From assembly GCA_903894475.1 (NCBI GenBank), contig CAITQH010000021.1, forward strand, positions 1 to 33,103: a stretch of DNA of 33,103 bases, given 5' to 3'. Position 1 is the first letter of the stretch. Each line of letters opens with the position of its first letter. Origin of the DNA: an uncultured beta proteobacterium (GTDB lineage Bacteria > Pseudomonadota > Gammaproteobacteria > Burkholderiales > Burkholderiaceae_C). A program made the position numbers and the translations under genes. Positions 14,065 to 21,747 of the stretch are shown here, one piece after another. The notes beneath the pieces are model-generated. The model was given only the letters and a program-made list of their open reading frames with translations, did not search any database and was not told the DNA's origin.

Positions 14065-16422
14065 ATGGAAATGCGCAATTCGCGACTCCGTTTGGCGTTC
14101 AGCAGACCGGTCGTTTTTTCAGTCGGACTTGCACTCCTGACAGTCGGGGTGCTGACCGCTTGCGGGGGCAGCGATCCGATTCCCCCTGTAGTTGCACCTA
14201 CCCCCACCCCGGTACCCGTCGTTTCAACGCCAAGCGTCTCGGTACTGTCGTCGCTGGCGCACCGCGTCAGTGGTGGCAGTGCACTCGTGGATATCGCCAT
14301 GCCCGCGAATGCCACGGCGTCAGATGCCTTGGTGGTAACCGCTAACGGAAAAGACGTGACCTCGATCTTCAAGGCAAGCGCTACAACGGGCCATCTATCC
14401 GGCCTGGTGACCGGACTCGCGGCTGGCGATAACGCACTGGTGGCCAAGGTCGGCAATTCCGCTGCAGCCACGGTGACCTTGACCAATTACGGCATTGCCG
14501 GTCCGGTTTCATCCGGGCCATACGTTACCCCCTTCATCTGTCAGACCAGCACATTGGCCTTGCCGGATGGGACCAAACTGGTGGCCACGGCAAATGACCC
14601 CAATTGCTCGGCTGCGACCAATGTTCAGTATCAGTATCGGACGACAGCTGAGGTCTACAAGACATTGACTGACACCACGAAGATTCCGACCGATGTGAAG
14701 ATGATCAAGAACGCAGCTGGGGCGTCTGTTCCGTACATCGTGCGGGTGGAAACAATGACCATCGACAGAGGTATCGCTCAGATCACCATCCTCTTTGATC
14801 CCACGACGGACGTAGAGCCTACCCCGGCAACGCCTCCGAAAAACTGGAACAAACGCCTTGTCTACGGCCACGGAACTGGTTGCATGGCCGGTTGGTTCAT
14901 TCAGGGTGGTGTCTGGGGCTATAACCCGATGAATGACACTTGGCTTTCACGCGGATACGCAGTGGCCAACAACACCTTGAACCACCCGACCAATAGTTGC
15001 AATCAAGTGATCTCCGGCGAAGCTGCCGTGATGACCAAAGAGTATTTCATCAAGCGTTTTGGAGCTCCGGTTTATACGATTTCTACAGGAACTTCTGGCG
15101 GCTCGATCGCAAGCGTGCAATTGGGTGATATGTTCCCGGGGCTTTTTGACGGTGCGCTTGTCGATGCCAGCTTCCCCGATGTCATCACGATTGCGCAATC
15201 AGCGACTGATGCGCATTTGCTGTCCAACTACTTTGCCAGCACTTCTCCATCTGCCGCTTCGTTCACATCCCAGCAGAAGGCATTGGTTTCAGGCTACGCC
15301 GCAGAAATAACGATGGTCGCGGCTGGCAATCAAATGGGGCGCACGGATCCGGTACCGGGCCGTCTGGCACCAACTTTTGCTGGCGTTGGAAATTACGCAT
15401 CGGCCGTCTGGAATGCGGTGGTGCCAGTGTCCCTGCGCTACGATCCAAACGCCACGCCGCCAAATTTTGCTGGTGCTAGACCCACAATTTACGATATCGG
15501 TGTCAACGTTTACGGCAAGGGAGTGAATCCACTCGACCCCTCCGGCAAGACAACCATCGGTTTACGCACTTTTGACAACGTCGGCGTGCAATACGGGCTG
15601 TCAGCACTCAATGCGGGTGCCATCACGGCTACACAATTTCTGGACATGAACGCCAGCGTTGGTGGCTTTGATACCGATGCCAATCCGGTCACTAAACGTA
15701 GCGTCGGAAACGACGGGGCGATCTTGCGCGCAAACCAGGCTGGCTTGCTGCTTAGTGCCAGCGCAGGCCTTGCGTCTATTCCGGTTCTTGACGTTACCAA
15801 TATTTATGCGGAAGACACCAGTAATTACCATTTGCAGTGGGAGCACTTTGCGGTGCGCGAACGGTTGATCCAGTCCAATGGAAACGCAGACAACTATGTG
15901 ATGTGGCGTGGTGGCCCCGGTACCGGTGCCACCACAGCCAATCCTGCCGCGCCTATTGCAGCGCTTAGCACCAATGCTATTGCTGCCTTCGAAAAATGGA
16001 TGGAGGCCATCCTTGCGGACAAGTCGGCAGACCTTCAGCGGACCAAAGTTATCCGCAACAAGCCGGCCGACCTGGTTGACGGTTGCTTTGACAAGTCGAC
16101 GCCCCCGCAATTCATTGCGGAGAAGCAGACTTTAGGTACGAGTGGAACGCAGTGCAATATCTTGTGGCCTTCGTACCGTTTTCCGCGCATGGAAGCGGGT
16201 GGTTCGCTGGCGTCCAACAATCTGAAATGCCAGCTCAAGCCTGTGGACCTCGCAGACTACAAGTTGTCCTTCAGCTCTGCCGACTTGAGCCGCCTGCGCG
16301 CGACATTTCCTTCAGGCGTGTGCGATTTCAGCAAGCCGGGTGTGAATTTCACCAAAGTAGTTCCGTGGGCTTCCTTCGGCCCGTCGAAGGTCAACCTGGT
16401 GTTCGACATCACCGCGCCTTGA
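14065..16422 (+). CDS. DUF6351-like alpha/beta-hydrolase lipoprotein
   Basis: From the ATG at 14065 (AAAGGAG five bases upstream) the protein has 785 residues. The ORF-track start at 14035 has no ribosome site. A lipoprotein signal (LLTVGVLTACGG, Cys33) is followed by a Pro/Thr linker (PPVVAPTPTPVPV). A beta-rich N-terminal domain comes next (about 50-150), then an alpha/beta-hydrolase-like domain with YGHGTGC and the nucleophile elbow GTSGGS (Ser about 344). I think it belongs to the DUF6351 family, recalled rather than searched; another large esterase family, such as 3-hydroxybutyrate oligomer hydrolases, is an alternative. It should act on the outer surface or in the periplasm. It is not a transporter or porin by any visible feature. 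A MarR operator candidate precedes it and a strong terminator follows. Confidence 0.8.
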   Translation: MEMRNSRLRLAFSRPVVFSVGLALLTVGVLTACGGSDPIPPVVAPTPTPVPVVSTPSVSVLSSLAHRVSGGSALVDIAMPANATASDALVVTANGKDVTSIFKASATTGHLSGLVTGLAAGDNALVAKVGNSAAATVTLTNYGIAGPVSSGPYVTPFICQTSTLALPDGTKLVATANDPNCSAATNVQYQYRTTAEVYKTLTDTTKIPTDVKMIKNAAGASVPYIVRVETMTIDRGIAQITILFDPTTDVEPTPATPPKNWNKRLVYGHGTGCMAGWFIQGGVWGYNPMNDTWLSRGYAVANNTLNHPTNSCNQVISGEAAVMTKEYFIKRFGAPVYTISTGTSGGSIASVQLGDMFPGLFDGALVDASFPDVITIAQSATDAHLLSNYFASTSPSAASFTSQQKALVSGYAAEITMVAAGNQMGRTDPVPGRLAPTFAGVGNYASAVWNAVVPVSLRYDPNATPPNFAGARPTIYDIGVNVYGKGVNPLDPSGKTTIGLRTFDNVGVQYGLSALNAGAITATQFLDMNASVGGFDTDANPVTKRSVGNDGAILRANQAGLLLSASAGLASIPVLDVTNIYAEDTSNYHLQWEHFAVRERLIQSNGNADNYVMWRGGPGTGATTANPAAPIAALSTNAIAAFEKWMEAILADKSADLQRTKVIRNKPADLVDGCFDKSTPPQFIAEKQTLGTSGTQCNILWPSYRFPRMEAGGSLASNNLKCQLKPVDLADYKLSFSSADLSRLRATFPSGVCDFSKPGVNFTKVVPWASFGPSKVNLVFDITAP

Positions 16423-16513
16423 GTCGCAGTTTCCTGACTTTGTCTGGATTGACTGAGTCAGGAAGCCATCGCACGAAGGGCTAGCTATTGGGTCCTTCAC
16501 CGAAGTTCCATAG

Positions 16514-16543
16514 AACCCACAACTTTGCCGTTGTGGGTTTTTT
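16514..16543 (+). terminator. Rho-independent terminator of the lipoprotein gene
   Basis: AACCCACAA and TTGTGGGTT form a perfect 9-bp stem with an 8-base loop, followed by TTTTTT-type sequence (GGGTTTTTTATT). It lies 91 bp after the lipoprotein stop. On the minus strand the tail is poor, so it acts mainly in the plus direction. Confidence 0.9.
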
Positions 16544-16576
16544 ATTGAACACGAGTCGATGAAATCGCCGCACCAA

Positions 16577-17461
16577 TCACTCTCGTTGCGACGATGGCTT
16601 GCGCCCGCTCCACCAGCTGTCCACGCTGTACACCAGCAGGGCAATCCAGATCAGATAAAAGCCGATGGCACGTGCTGGCTCGAACACCTCAGCGTAAAGC
16701 CACACACCCACCAGCATCTGCAAACTGGGCGAGATGTATTGCAGAATGCCCAGTGTTGCCATCGGTATGCGGCGGGCACCGGCGGCAAATAGCAGCAGGG
16801 GGATGGCGGTCAGCGGCCCGGCGAGCAAGAGCCAGCCCATGGTGAGCGCATCAGCTTGCACCAGCGCACCCTGCCCGTGCCATGCCCACCACGCCAGCGT
16901 GCCCACAGCGAACGGCGAGAGCAGCAGTGTCTCCAGCGTCAGGCCTTCCAGTGCGCCAAGTTGGGCCAACTTGCGCAGCAGTCCGTAAATGCCAAACGTA
17001 GCCGCCAGTAGCAAAGCGATCCAGGGCAGTCGTCCGCCTTGCAGCGTGAGCCACAGCACGCCTGCCGCGGCCAACGCCACGGCCAGCCATTGGCCACGGC
17101 GCGGTCGCTCCTTCAGGAAGATGAACCCTAGAAAGACATTGACCAATGGCAGGATGAAGTAGCCCAAACTGGCGTCGATGACATGGGCATTTTGTATGGC
17201 CCAAACATAGACCGACCAATTGATCGACAGGAGCAGGGCCGACACGCCAAAGGCAAGCAGCACGCGCGGCTGACGGGTCGCCTCGCGCAGCCAGGCCCAA
17301 CGCCGCAGAACCAGCAGCACACACAGCAGAAAGAGCAGAGCCCACACCATGCGGTGCGCCACGACCTCCAGCGCATTGACGTGAGAAAGCTGCTTGAAGA
17401 AGACCGGCAACAAGCCCCATGAGGCGTAGGCCAGTGCGGCGTAGATCACACCGGGGTTCAT
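16577..17461 (-). CDS. rarD: RarD-type EamA/DMT-superfamily permease
   Basis: From the ATG at 17461 the protein has 294 residues and about ten hydrophobic segments, the RarD length and layout. The start MNPGVIYAALAYASWGLLPV, YVWAIQNAHVIDASLGYFI, LGFIFLKERPRRGQW and LGILQYISPSLQMLVGVWLY are RarD hallmarks. The family was named for chloramphenicol-sensitivity proteins; substrates are not established. The ORF-track start at 17737 adds a leader that only shadows the neighbouring DMT gene. The ATG overlaps the stop of that upstream DMT gene in an ATGA, so the two are coupled. Confidence 0.9.
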   Translation of the reverse strand: MNPGVIYAALAYASWGLLPVFFKQLSHVNALEVVAHRMVWALLFLLCVLLVLRRWAWLREATRQPRVLLAFGVSALLLSINWSVYVWAIQNAHVIDASLGYFILPLVNVFLGFIFLKERPRRGQWLAVALAAAGVLWLTLQGGRLPWIALLLAATFGIYGLLRKLAQLGALEGLTLETLLLSPFAVGTLAWWAWHGQGALVQADALTMGWLLLAGPLTAIPLLLFAAGARRIPMATLGILQYISPSLQMLVGVWLYAEVFEPARAIGFYLIWIALLVYSVDSWWSGRKPSSQRE

Positions 17462-17907
17462 GGCCTGAGCCTGATCAGCTTGGCCGACAGGGCGGTGCCG
17501 CAGACGATGATGGCGGCGCACAGCAACATCCACAGTGAAATCGTTTCCTGAAGGAAGACCATGCCATAGAGCAGCGCAAACACTGGAACGACGAAGGTGA
17601 CGGTTTTGGTAAAACTGGCCGATATGCCGTAGCTCAGACAGGCCAGCAGGCAAGCCATGATGGCCCAGGCGCTCGACAGGCCGATGAAGAAGACCTTTTT
17701 CCAGTTGGCCGCGAGTTGTCGCCGCAGACCGCGCCACAGCAACCAGGGCAGCAGAAAAAGTGCGGCGATCACGACGCGCAGACCAGCGGTAGGCAGTGCA
17801 CCAAATTCCTGACCAGCCAGGCGCATGAACAAAAAGGACGATCCCCAGAGCGCAGCCAGCAGCAGGAACTTGCCAAGCCAGGGTTTGCTGGTCTGAGCTG
17901 GGTTCAA
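17458..17907 (-). pseudogene. DMT/EamA permease shortened by two in-frame deletions
   Basis: The frame gives 149 residues from a TTG at 17907 that overlaps the Ogt stop; normal members have about 290-300 residues and ten membrane segments. The N-terminus (KPWLGKFLLLAALWGSSFLF to VFFIGL) covers two segments and the start of the third. It jumps to SSAWAIMACLLACLSYGISA, normally the start of the second EamA repeat. It then jumps to TVTFVVPVFALLYGMVFLQE, normally the last two segments. Two stretches of about 80 and 70 residues are therefore missing while the frame stays open to the end. It is probably non-functional as a carrier, though an assembly of short segments cannot be excluded. The missing-length estimates rest on recalled family architecture. 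Confidence 0.75.
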
Positions 17908-18398
17908 AGCATGCCTTCGAGATGCAGCAAGGCGGTCTTGCGATCGAGTCCGCCAGCGTATCCGGTCAGGGCGCCGTTGGCTCCGATCACGCGGTGGCAT
18001 GGCACCACGATGCTAAAGGGATTGCGCCCGACGGCGCCGCCGAGGGCGCGCACGGCGCGGGGCCGGCCGATGGCGCTGCTGAGTGCGCCGTAGCTGGTGC
18101 TGCTGCCATAGGGAATGGCCAGCAGGGCGTGCCAGACGGCTTGTTGAAAAGCGGTGCCGCACGCCATGTCCAGCGGCACAGTGAAGGTGTGGCGCTGGCC
18201 GGCGAAGTACTCGTCGAGTTCGGTCCCGGCGCGTCGCAGCAGCGGATGCTGGTCGTCACGCGCCCAGTGTGATGTGTCGGGCTGATGGCGCTGGCCGGCA
18301 AACCAGATGCCCACCAGTTGCTCCTCGCTGGCGGCCAGAATGATAGCGCCGAGCGCGCTGGTGTGGAGCGTTTGAACGGTGGATGCGGCGAATTTCAT
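17904..18398 (-). CDS. ogt: Methylated-DNA--protein-cysteine methyltransferase
   Basis: From the ATG at 18398 (GGAG eight bases upstream) the protein has 164 residues, the Ogt length. It repairs O6-methylguanine by transferring the methyl group to its own cysteine. The acceptor motif is IVVPCHRVIGANGALTGYAG, preceded by the DNA-binding helix region AIPYGSSTSYGALSSAIGRP. The start overlaps the stop of the Ada-AlkA gene (ATGA), so both repair proteins are made from one coupled message. The gene replaces the C-terminal methyltransferase half that full-length Ada has and the upstream fusion lacks. Confidence 0.93.
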   Translation of the reverse strand: MKFAASTVQTLHTSALGAIILAASEEQLVGIWFAGQRHQPDTSHWARDDQHPLLRRAGTELDEYFAGQRHTFTVPLDMACGTAFQQAVWHALLAIPYGSSTSYGALSSAIGRPRAVRALGGAVGRNPFSIVVPCHRVIGANGALTGYAGGLDRKTALLHLEGML

Positions 18399-19900
18399 GT
18401 TGCTAACTCCTGCCAGGCTCGTATCACGGCGTAACTGCGCCACGGTTGCCAGGCCTTTGATTTCAGTTCTGCCTCTTTGGCGGAATGCTTGCTGTTCTGC
18501 AAACCCAAAGCGCGATGCAAGGCGACATCGCCGGCGGGAAAGGCGTCGGGCCAGCGCAGTGCGCGCATGGCAATGTACTGCGCTGTCCAGTCGCCGATAC
18601 CGGGCAGGGCTTGGAGCGCGCTCATCGTGGCTTGAACATCGGCACCCGCGTGCAACTGCAGGCCCTGCGTCAGCACGGCGCGAGCGAGCGCCTGGATTGC
18701 AGCCTGGCGCTGCTTGACGATGCCCAGGCGCCCCAGCGCATCAGGGCTGGCGTTGGCCAGCGCGGCCGCTCGCGGGAAAAGTCGGTTCAAACCGTCGATA
18801 GGCGTCTGAATCGGCTCGCCAAACGCTTGCACCAGGCGAGTTGTCAGGGTGCGGGCCGCCGCAACGGTAATCTGCTGACCCAACACGGCGCGAACGGCCA
18901 GCTCAAAGCCGTCCAGGCTACCGGGCACGCGCAAACCGTCGCCCTGTGGAAAGCTCGCGTGCAGCAAGCTGTTGATGGCCAGTGGATCGGCGTCCAGATC
19001 CAGCAGAGAACGCACTCGGGCCAGCAGCGCTGGCAGCACCGGGCGCAATGAATCGCTCAGACGCAGTTCAAGGCGGTGGCCGACGGCGTCAAAGCGTGCT
19101 ACCAGCCAGCCGCTGTAATGCTGCTGGCAGATCTCGACGCTGACCGTCTTGCTGATGCTCCTGTGCCCCGGCAGGAGCGTCACCTGCTCCGTGCCGGCCA
19201 CGCTGCGGCTGGCAAAGAATTGCAACATCGCCGGCACGTCATAGGGGGGGCGGTAGGCGAGTTTGAGGTTGAGGCCGGGGTCGGCCCGACTCGAGCCGCC
19301 CGCGGCATGGCTGCGCCGCAGTTGGCTCGGGTTCAAGGCGTAGTGTTGGGCAAATGCCGTGTTGAAACTGCGCACGCTGGCAAAACCGCTCAAGCGGGCC
19401 ACCTCACTGACGGGCAGCGTGGTGTCGGTCAGGAACTGCTTGGCCGACAGCAGGCGCCGGGTTTGCAGGTATTGCAGTGGTGAGACACCAAAACGCGCCT
19501 CGAAGATGCGCCGCAGGTGCCGGTCGCTGACGCCCAGACGCTGCGCCAACTGTTGCATGCTGGGCGTTGCGCCGTTCCAGTTTTCGTACCGGTCGATCAG
19601 ATCGGCGGCCTGACCGGCGAGGATGCTGGAGGCGTCCTGCATCGACCAGACCCGACTCTCCACTTCTCGGTTGATGGGGTGGCCGCGCGGCGCAAGTTCT
19701 GGCCGGCAACGCAGACAGGGTCGAAAGCCGGCCCCTTCGGCCTGCGCCGGTTGCGAAAAAAAGCGGCAATTCTCGCGCTTGGGTGTACGCACACGGCAGA
19801 CCGGCCGGCAGTAGATTCCGGTGGACGTCACGCCAGCGAAAAAGAGACCGTCGAATCGTGCATCCCGCGCCATCAGTGCGAGGTAGCGTTGTTCATTCAT
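18395..19900 (-). CDS. Ada-type regulator fused to AlkA DNA glycosylase
   Basis: The 501-residue protein joins three parts. Residues 1-75 are the Ada metal-binding domain with four cysteines at 31, 35, 62 and 65 (GIYCRPVC; FRPCLRCRPE), the same spacing as in E. coli Ada. The first is the methylphosphotriester acceptor. Residues about 85-190 are an AraC-type HTH (LAQRLGVSDRHLRRIFEARFG; VARLSGFASVRSFNTAF). Residues about 205-500 are an AlkA-type glycosylase with helix-hairpin-helix LPGIGDWTAQYIAMRAL and catalytic aspartate in FPAGDVAL. It should sense methylation damage, activate repair genes and excise alkylated bases. The start at 19900 gives a clean Ada N-terminus; an ATG at 19924 is the alternative. 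It heads the coupled ogt-DMT-rarD row. Confidence 0.92.
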   Translation of the reverse strand: MNEQRYLALMARDARFDGLFFAGVTSTGIYCRPVCRVRTPKRENCRFFSQPAQAEGAGFRPCLRCRPELAPRGHPINREVESRVWSMQDASSILAGQAADLIDRYENWNGATPSMQQLAQRLGVSDRHLRRIFEARFGVSPLQYLQTRRLLSAKQFLTDTTLPVSEVARLSGFASVRSFNTAFAQHYALNPSQLRRSHAAGGSSRADPGLNLKLAYRPPYDVPAMLQFFASRSVAGTEQVTLLPGHRSISKTVSVEICQQHYSGWLVARFDAVGHRLELRLSDSLRPVLPALLARVRSLLDLDADPLAINSLLHASFPQGDGLRVPGSLDGFELAVRAVLGQQITVAAARTLTTRLVQAFGEPIQTPIDGLNRLFPRAAALANASPDALGRLGIVKQRQAAIQALARAVLTQGLQLHAGADVQATMSALQALPGIGDWTAQYIAMRALRWPDAFPAGDVALHRALGLQNSKHSAKEAELKSKAWQPWRSYAVIRAWQELAT

Positions 19901-20054
19901 CGATTCGTCTTCAAGGCCTGTCATGCGCTGGATGATACGCGCGCAAAGGGCCTTGATGCAGATCTTTTCAGCCGTTTTCGGACATGCCCATGGACTAGAC
20001 TGCGACCTACAATTCGGGGCGCAGCGGTCATGCCGCATTTTCAGGAACTTCACC

Positions 20055-21437
20055 ATGCAGTTATCAGCTTCGATCTTCAAGGCCTACGACATCCGCGGCA
20101 TTGTGCCGAGCACCATCAATGAAGCCGTGGCCGAGGCGCTCGGTCGCGCCTTTGGCACCGTAGCGCGCGCCGAAGGTGAAACGGCAGTCGCGGTCGGACG
20201 TGACGGCCGGCTCAGCGGTGCCATGCTGAGCGCTGCCTTGATGCGCGGTCTGGTGGCCGCTGGCGTTGAGGTGATTGACATCGGCATGGCGACGACACCG
20301 ATGCTTTACTTTGCCGCCAGCACCGAGTGCCGCAGCGGCATTCAGGTGACCGGCAGCCACAACCCGAGGGACTACAACGGTTTCAAGATGGTGCTGGCCG
20401 GGCGCGCCATTTACGGTGACGAAATTCAGGCCTTGCGGCGCATGATGGAAGCTGAGTCCTGGTCGCTGCAAGGCGGCGGAAGTCTGCGCCAGATCGACGT
20501 TGAGCCGGCCTACCGGGCGCGCATTGTTGGCGACATCAAGCTGGCGCGTCCGATGAAGATCGTGGTGGACTGCGGCAACGGCATTGCCGGTGCGTCGGCA
20601 CCCGCCATCCTGCGCGCCATTGGCTGCGAAGTGACCGAGTTGTACAGCGAGGTCGATGGCAACTTTCCGAATCACCATCCGGACCCGAGCAAGCCCGAAA
20701 ATTTGCGCGACCTGATTGCCGCGCTGGCCGCCGGCGACGCGGAGATCGGTCTGGCTTTTGATGGTGATGGCGACCGCCTCGGAATCGTCACCAGCGCCGG
20801 CAACAACATCTACCCGGACCGGCAACTGATGCTGTTCGCGCAGGATGTCCTGAGCCGCGTGCCGGGTGGCACCATTCTGTTTGATGTCAAGTGTTCGCAA
20901 CGTCTGGCGCCGGCGATCGAGGCGGCTGGTGGCAAGCCTTTGATGTTCAAGACCGGGCATTCGCTGATCAAGGCCAAAATGAAAGCCGTCAATTCGCCGC
21001 TCGGTGGTGAAATGAGCGGCCACATTTTCTTCAAGGAGCGCTGGTTCGGCTTTGATGATGGCACGTATGCGGGCTGTCGTCTGCTTGAAATTCTGAGCCG
21101 CTCAGCCGACGGCAATGCGGTGCTCGACGCGCTGCCGAGCAGTTTTTCGACGCCCGAACTCAACGTGAAATGTGCCGAGGGTGAACCGCACACGCTGGTG
21201 GATCAACTGCTGGCAGCGGCGAATTTCGCGGCACCCGCTGTGGTGAATCCGATCGATGGTCTGCGCGTTGACTGGCCCGATGGCTTTGGCCTGATTCGCG
21301 CCTCCAACACCACGCCGGTGCTGGTGCTGCGCTTTGAAGGGCAGACCGAAGCGGCTCTCCAGCGCATCGAGGGCGACATGCTGGCCTTGCTGCGCTCGGT
21401 CAAACCCGGCGCCAAACTGGACGAGGCCGCGCATTGA
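20055..21437 (+). CDS. Phosphomannomutase/phosphoglucomutase (AlgC type)
   Basis: From the ATG at 20055 (AGGA eight bases upstream) the protein has 460 residues, the length of AlgC. It interconverts the 6- and 1-phosphates of mannose or glucose, feeding LPS and exopolysaccharide precursors. The phosphoserine loop is TGSHNPRDYNGFKMVL (Ser101). The metal loop is AFDGDGDRLGIVT, the sugar-binding loop GGEMSGHIFF and the phosphate-binding loop near RASNTTPVLVLRFEG. The ORF-track start at 19923 overlaps the divergent Ada gene and is rejected. It lies 310 bp upstream of waaC in the same direction, with a repeat-filled gap between. Confidence 0.94.
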   Translation: MQLSASIFKAYDIRGIVPSTINEAVAEALGRAFGTVARAEGETAVAVGRDGRLSGAMLSAALMRGLVAAGVEVIDIGMATTPMLYFAASTECRSGIQVTGSHNPRDYNGFKMVLAGRAIYGDEIQALRRMMEAESWSLQGGGSLRQIDVEPAYRARIVGDIKLARPMKIVVDCGNGIAGASAPAILRAIGCEVTELYSEVDGNFPNHHPDPSKPENLRDLIAALAAGDAEIGLAFDGDGDRLGIVTSAGNNIYPDRQLMLFAQDVLSRVPGGTILFDVKCSQRLAPAIEAAGGKPLMFKTGHSLIKAKMKAVNSPLGGEMSGHIFFKERWFGFDDGTYAGCRLLEILSRSADGNAVLDALPSSFSTPELNVKCAEGEPHTLVDQLLAAANFAAPAVVNPIDGLRVDWPDGFGLIRASNTTPVLVLRFEGQTEAALQRIEGDMLALLRSVKPGAKLDEAAH

Positions 21438-21474
21438 AGATGCGGTCGAGCCGCGTGCCCCAGCGCGCTCCCGT

Positions 21475-21600
21475 CCTCCCGGCACCGTCTGTCCTCCCGG
21501 CACCGTCTGTTCTCCCGGCACCGTCTGTTCTCCCGGCACCGTCTGTTCTCCCGGCACCGTCTGTCCTCCCGGCATCAGCTGTCACCCCGGCATCATCTGT
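21475..21600. repeat. 18-bp tandem repeat, seven units
   Basis: Seven consecutive 18-base units of the type CCTCCCGGCACCGTCTGT. Units 1-2 are identical to each other, units 3-5 differ only at the first base (T), unit 6 ends GGCATCAGCTGT and unit 7 starts CACCCCGGCATC. Divergence increases toward the adjoining hairpin core, as expected if the array grew from the edge of that element. Confidence 0.9.
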
Positions 21601-21640
21601 CATCCCGGGCCTGACCCGGGATCCATGGATTGCGGATCAG
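21601..21640. repeat. Dispersed repeat core with hairpin (copy 1)
   Basis: ATCCCGGG and CCCGGGAT form an 8-bp stem around CCTGA at 21602-21622, followed by CCATGGATTGCGG. The same core, with stem ATCCCGGA/TCCGGGAT, occurs at 33029-33049. Confidence 0.75.
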
Positions 21641-21645
21641 GTCAG

Positions 21646-21706
21646 CAATGACACGGGGGTCCGCAATGACACGGGGGTCAGCAACTACAGGTGGTACCGC
21701 AATGAC
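21646..21706. repeat. 18-bp tandem repeat, about 3.4 units
   Basis: Units of CAATGACACGGGGGTCCG type start at 21646, 21664, 21682 (degenerate, CAACTAC) and 21700 (partial). The unit resembles the 19-bp unit at 24151-24214. Confidence 0.75.
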
Positions 21707-21747
21707 AGTCAGGACTGCACTGGCAGGCCGTGTGTGGGTGACGGGCT

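Larger units (their letters stand above)
21438..21747. other. Repeat-filled gap between the mutase gene and waaC
   Basis: No gene: the small ORFs on both strands here are translations of tandem repeats. The order is tandem array A (21475-21600), hairpin (21602-21622), a CCATGGATTGCGG stretch, then tandem array B (21646 to about 21706). The last 40 bp lead to waaC without a clear promoter. Confidence 0.75.

Noticed and set aside
19925-20054. Promoter between Ada-AlkA and the mutase gene (TACAAT near 20008)
   Set aside because: No acceptable -35 at the proper spacing was found for the TACAAT-like sequence.
21400-21651. ORFs with PGTVC or GQTVPGE repeats on both strands
   Set aside because: They are translations of the 18-bp tandem array; a period divisible by three keeps all frames open.
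21475-21706. CRISPR array
   Set aside because: The units are contiguous 18-mers with no unique spacers and no cas genes nearby.
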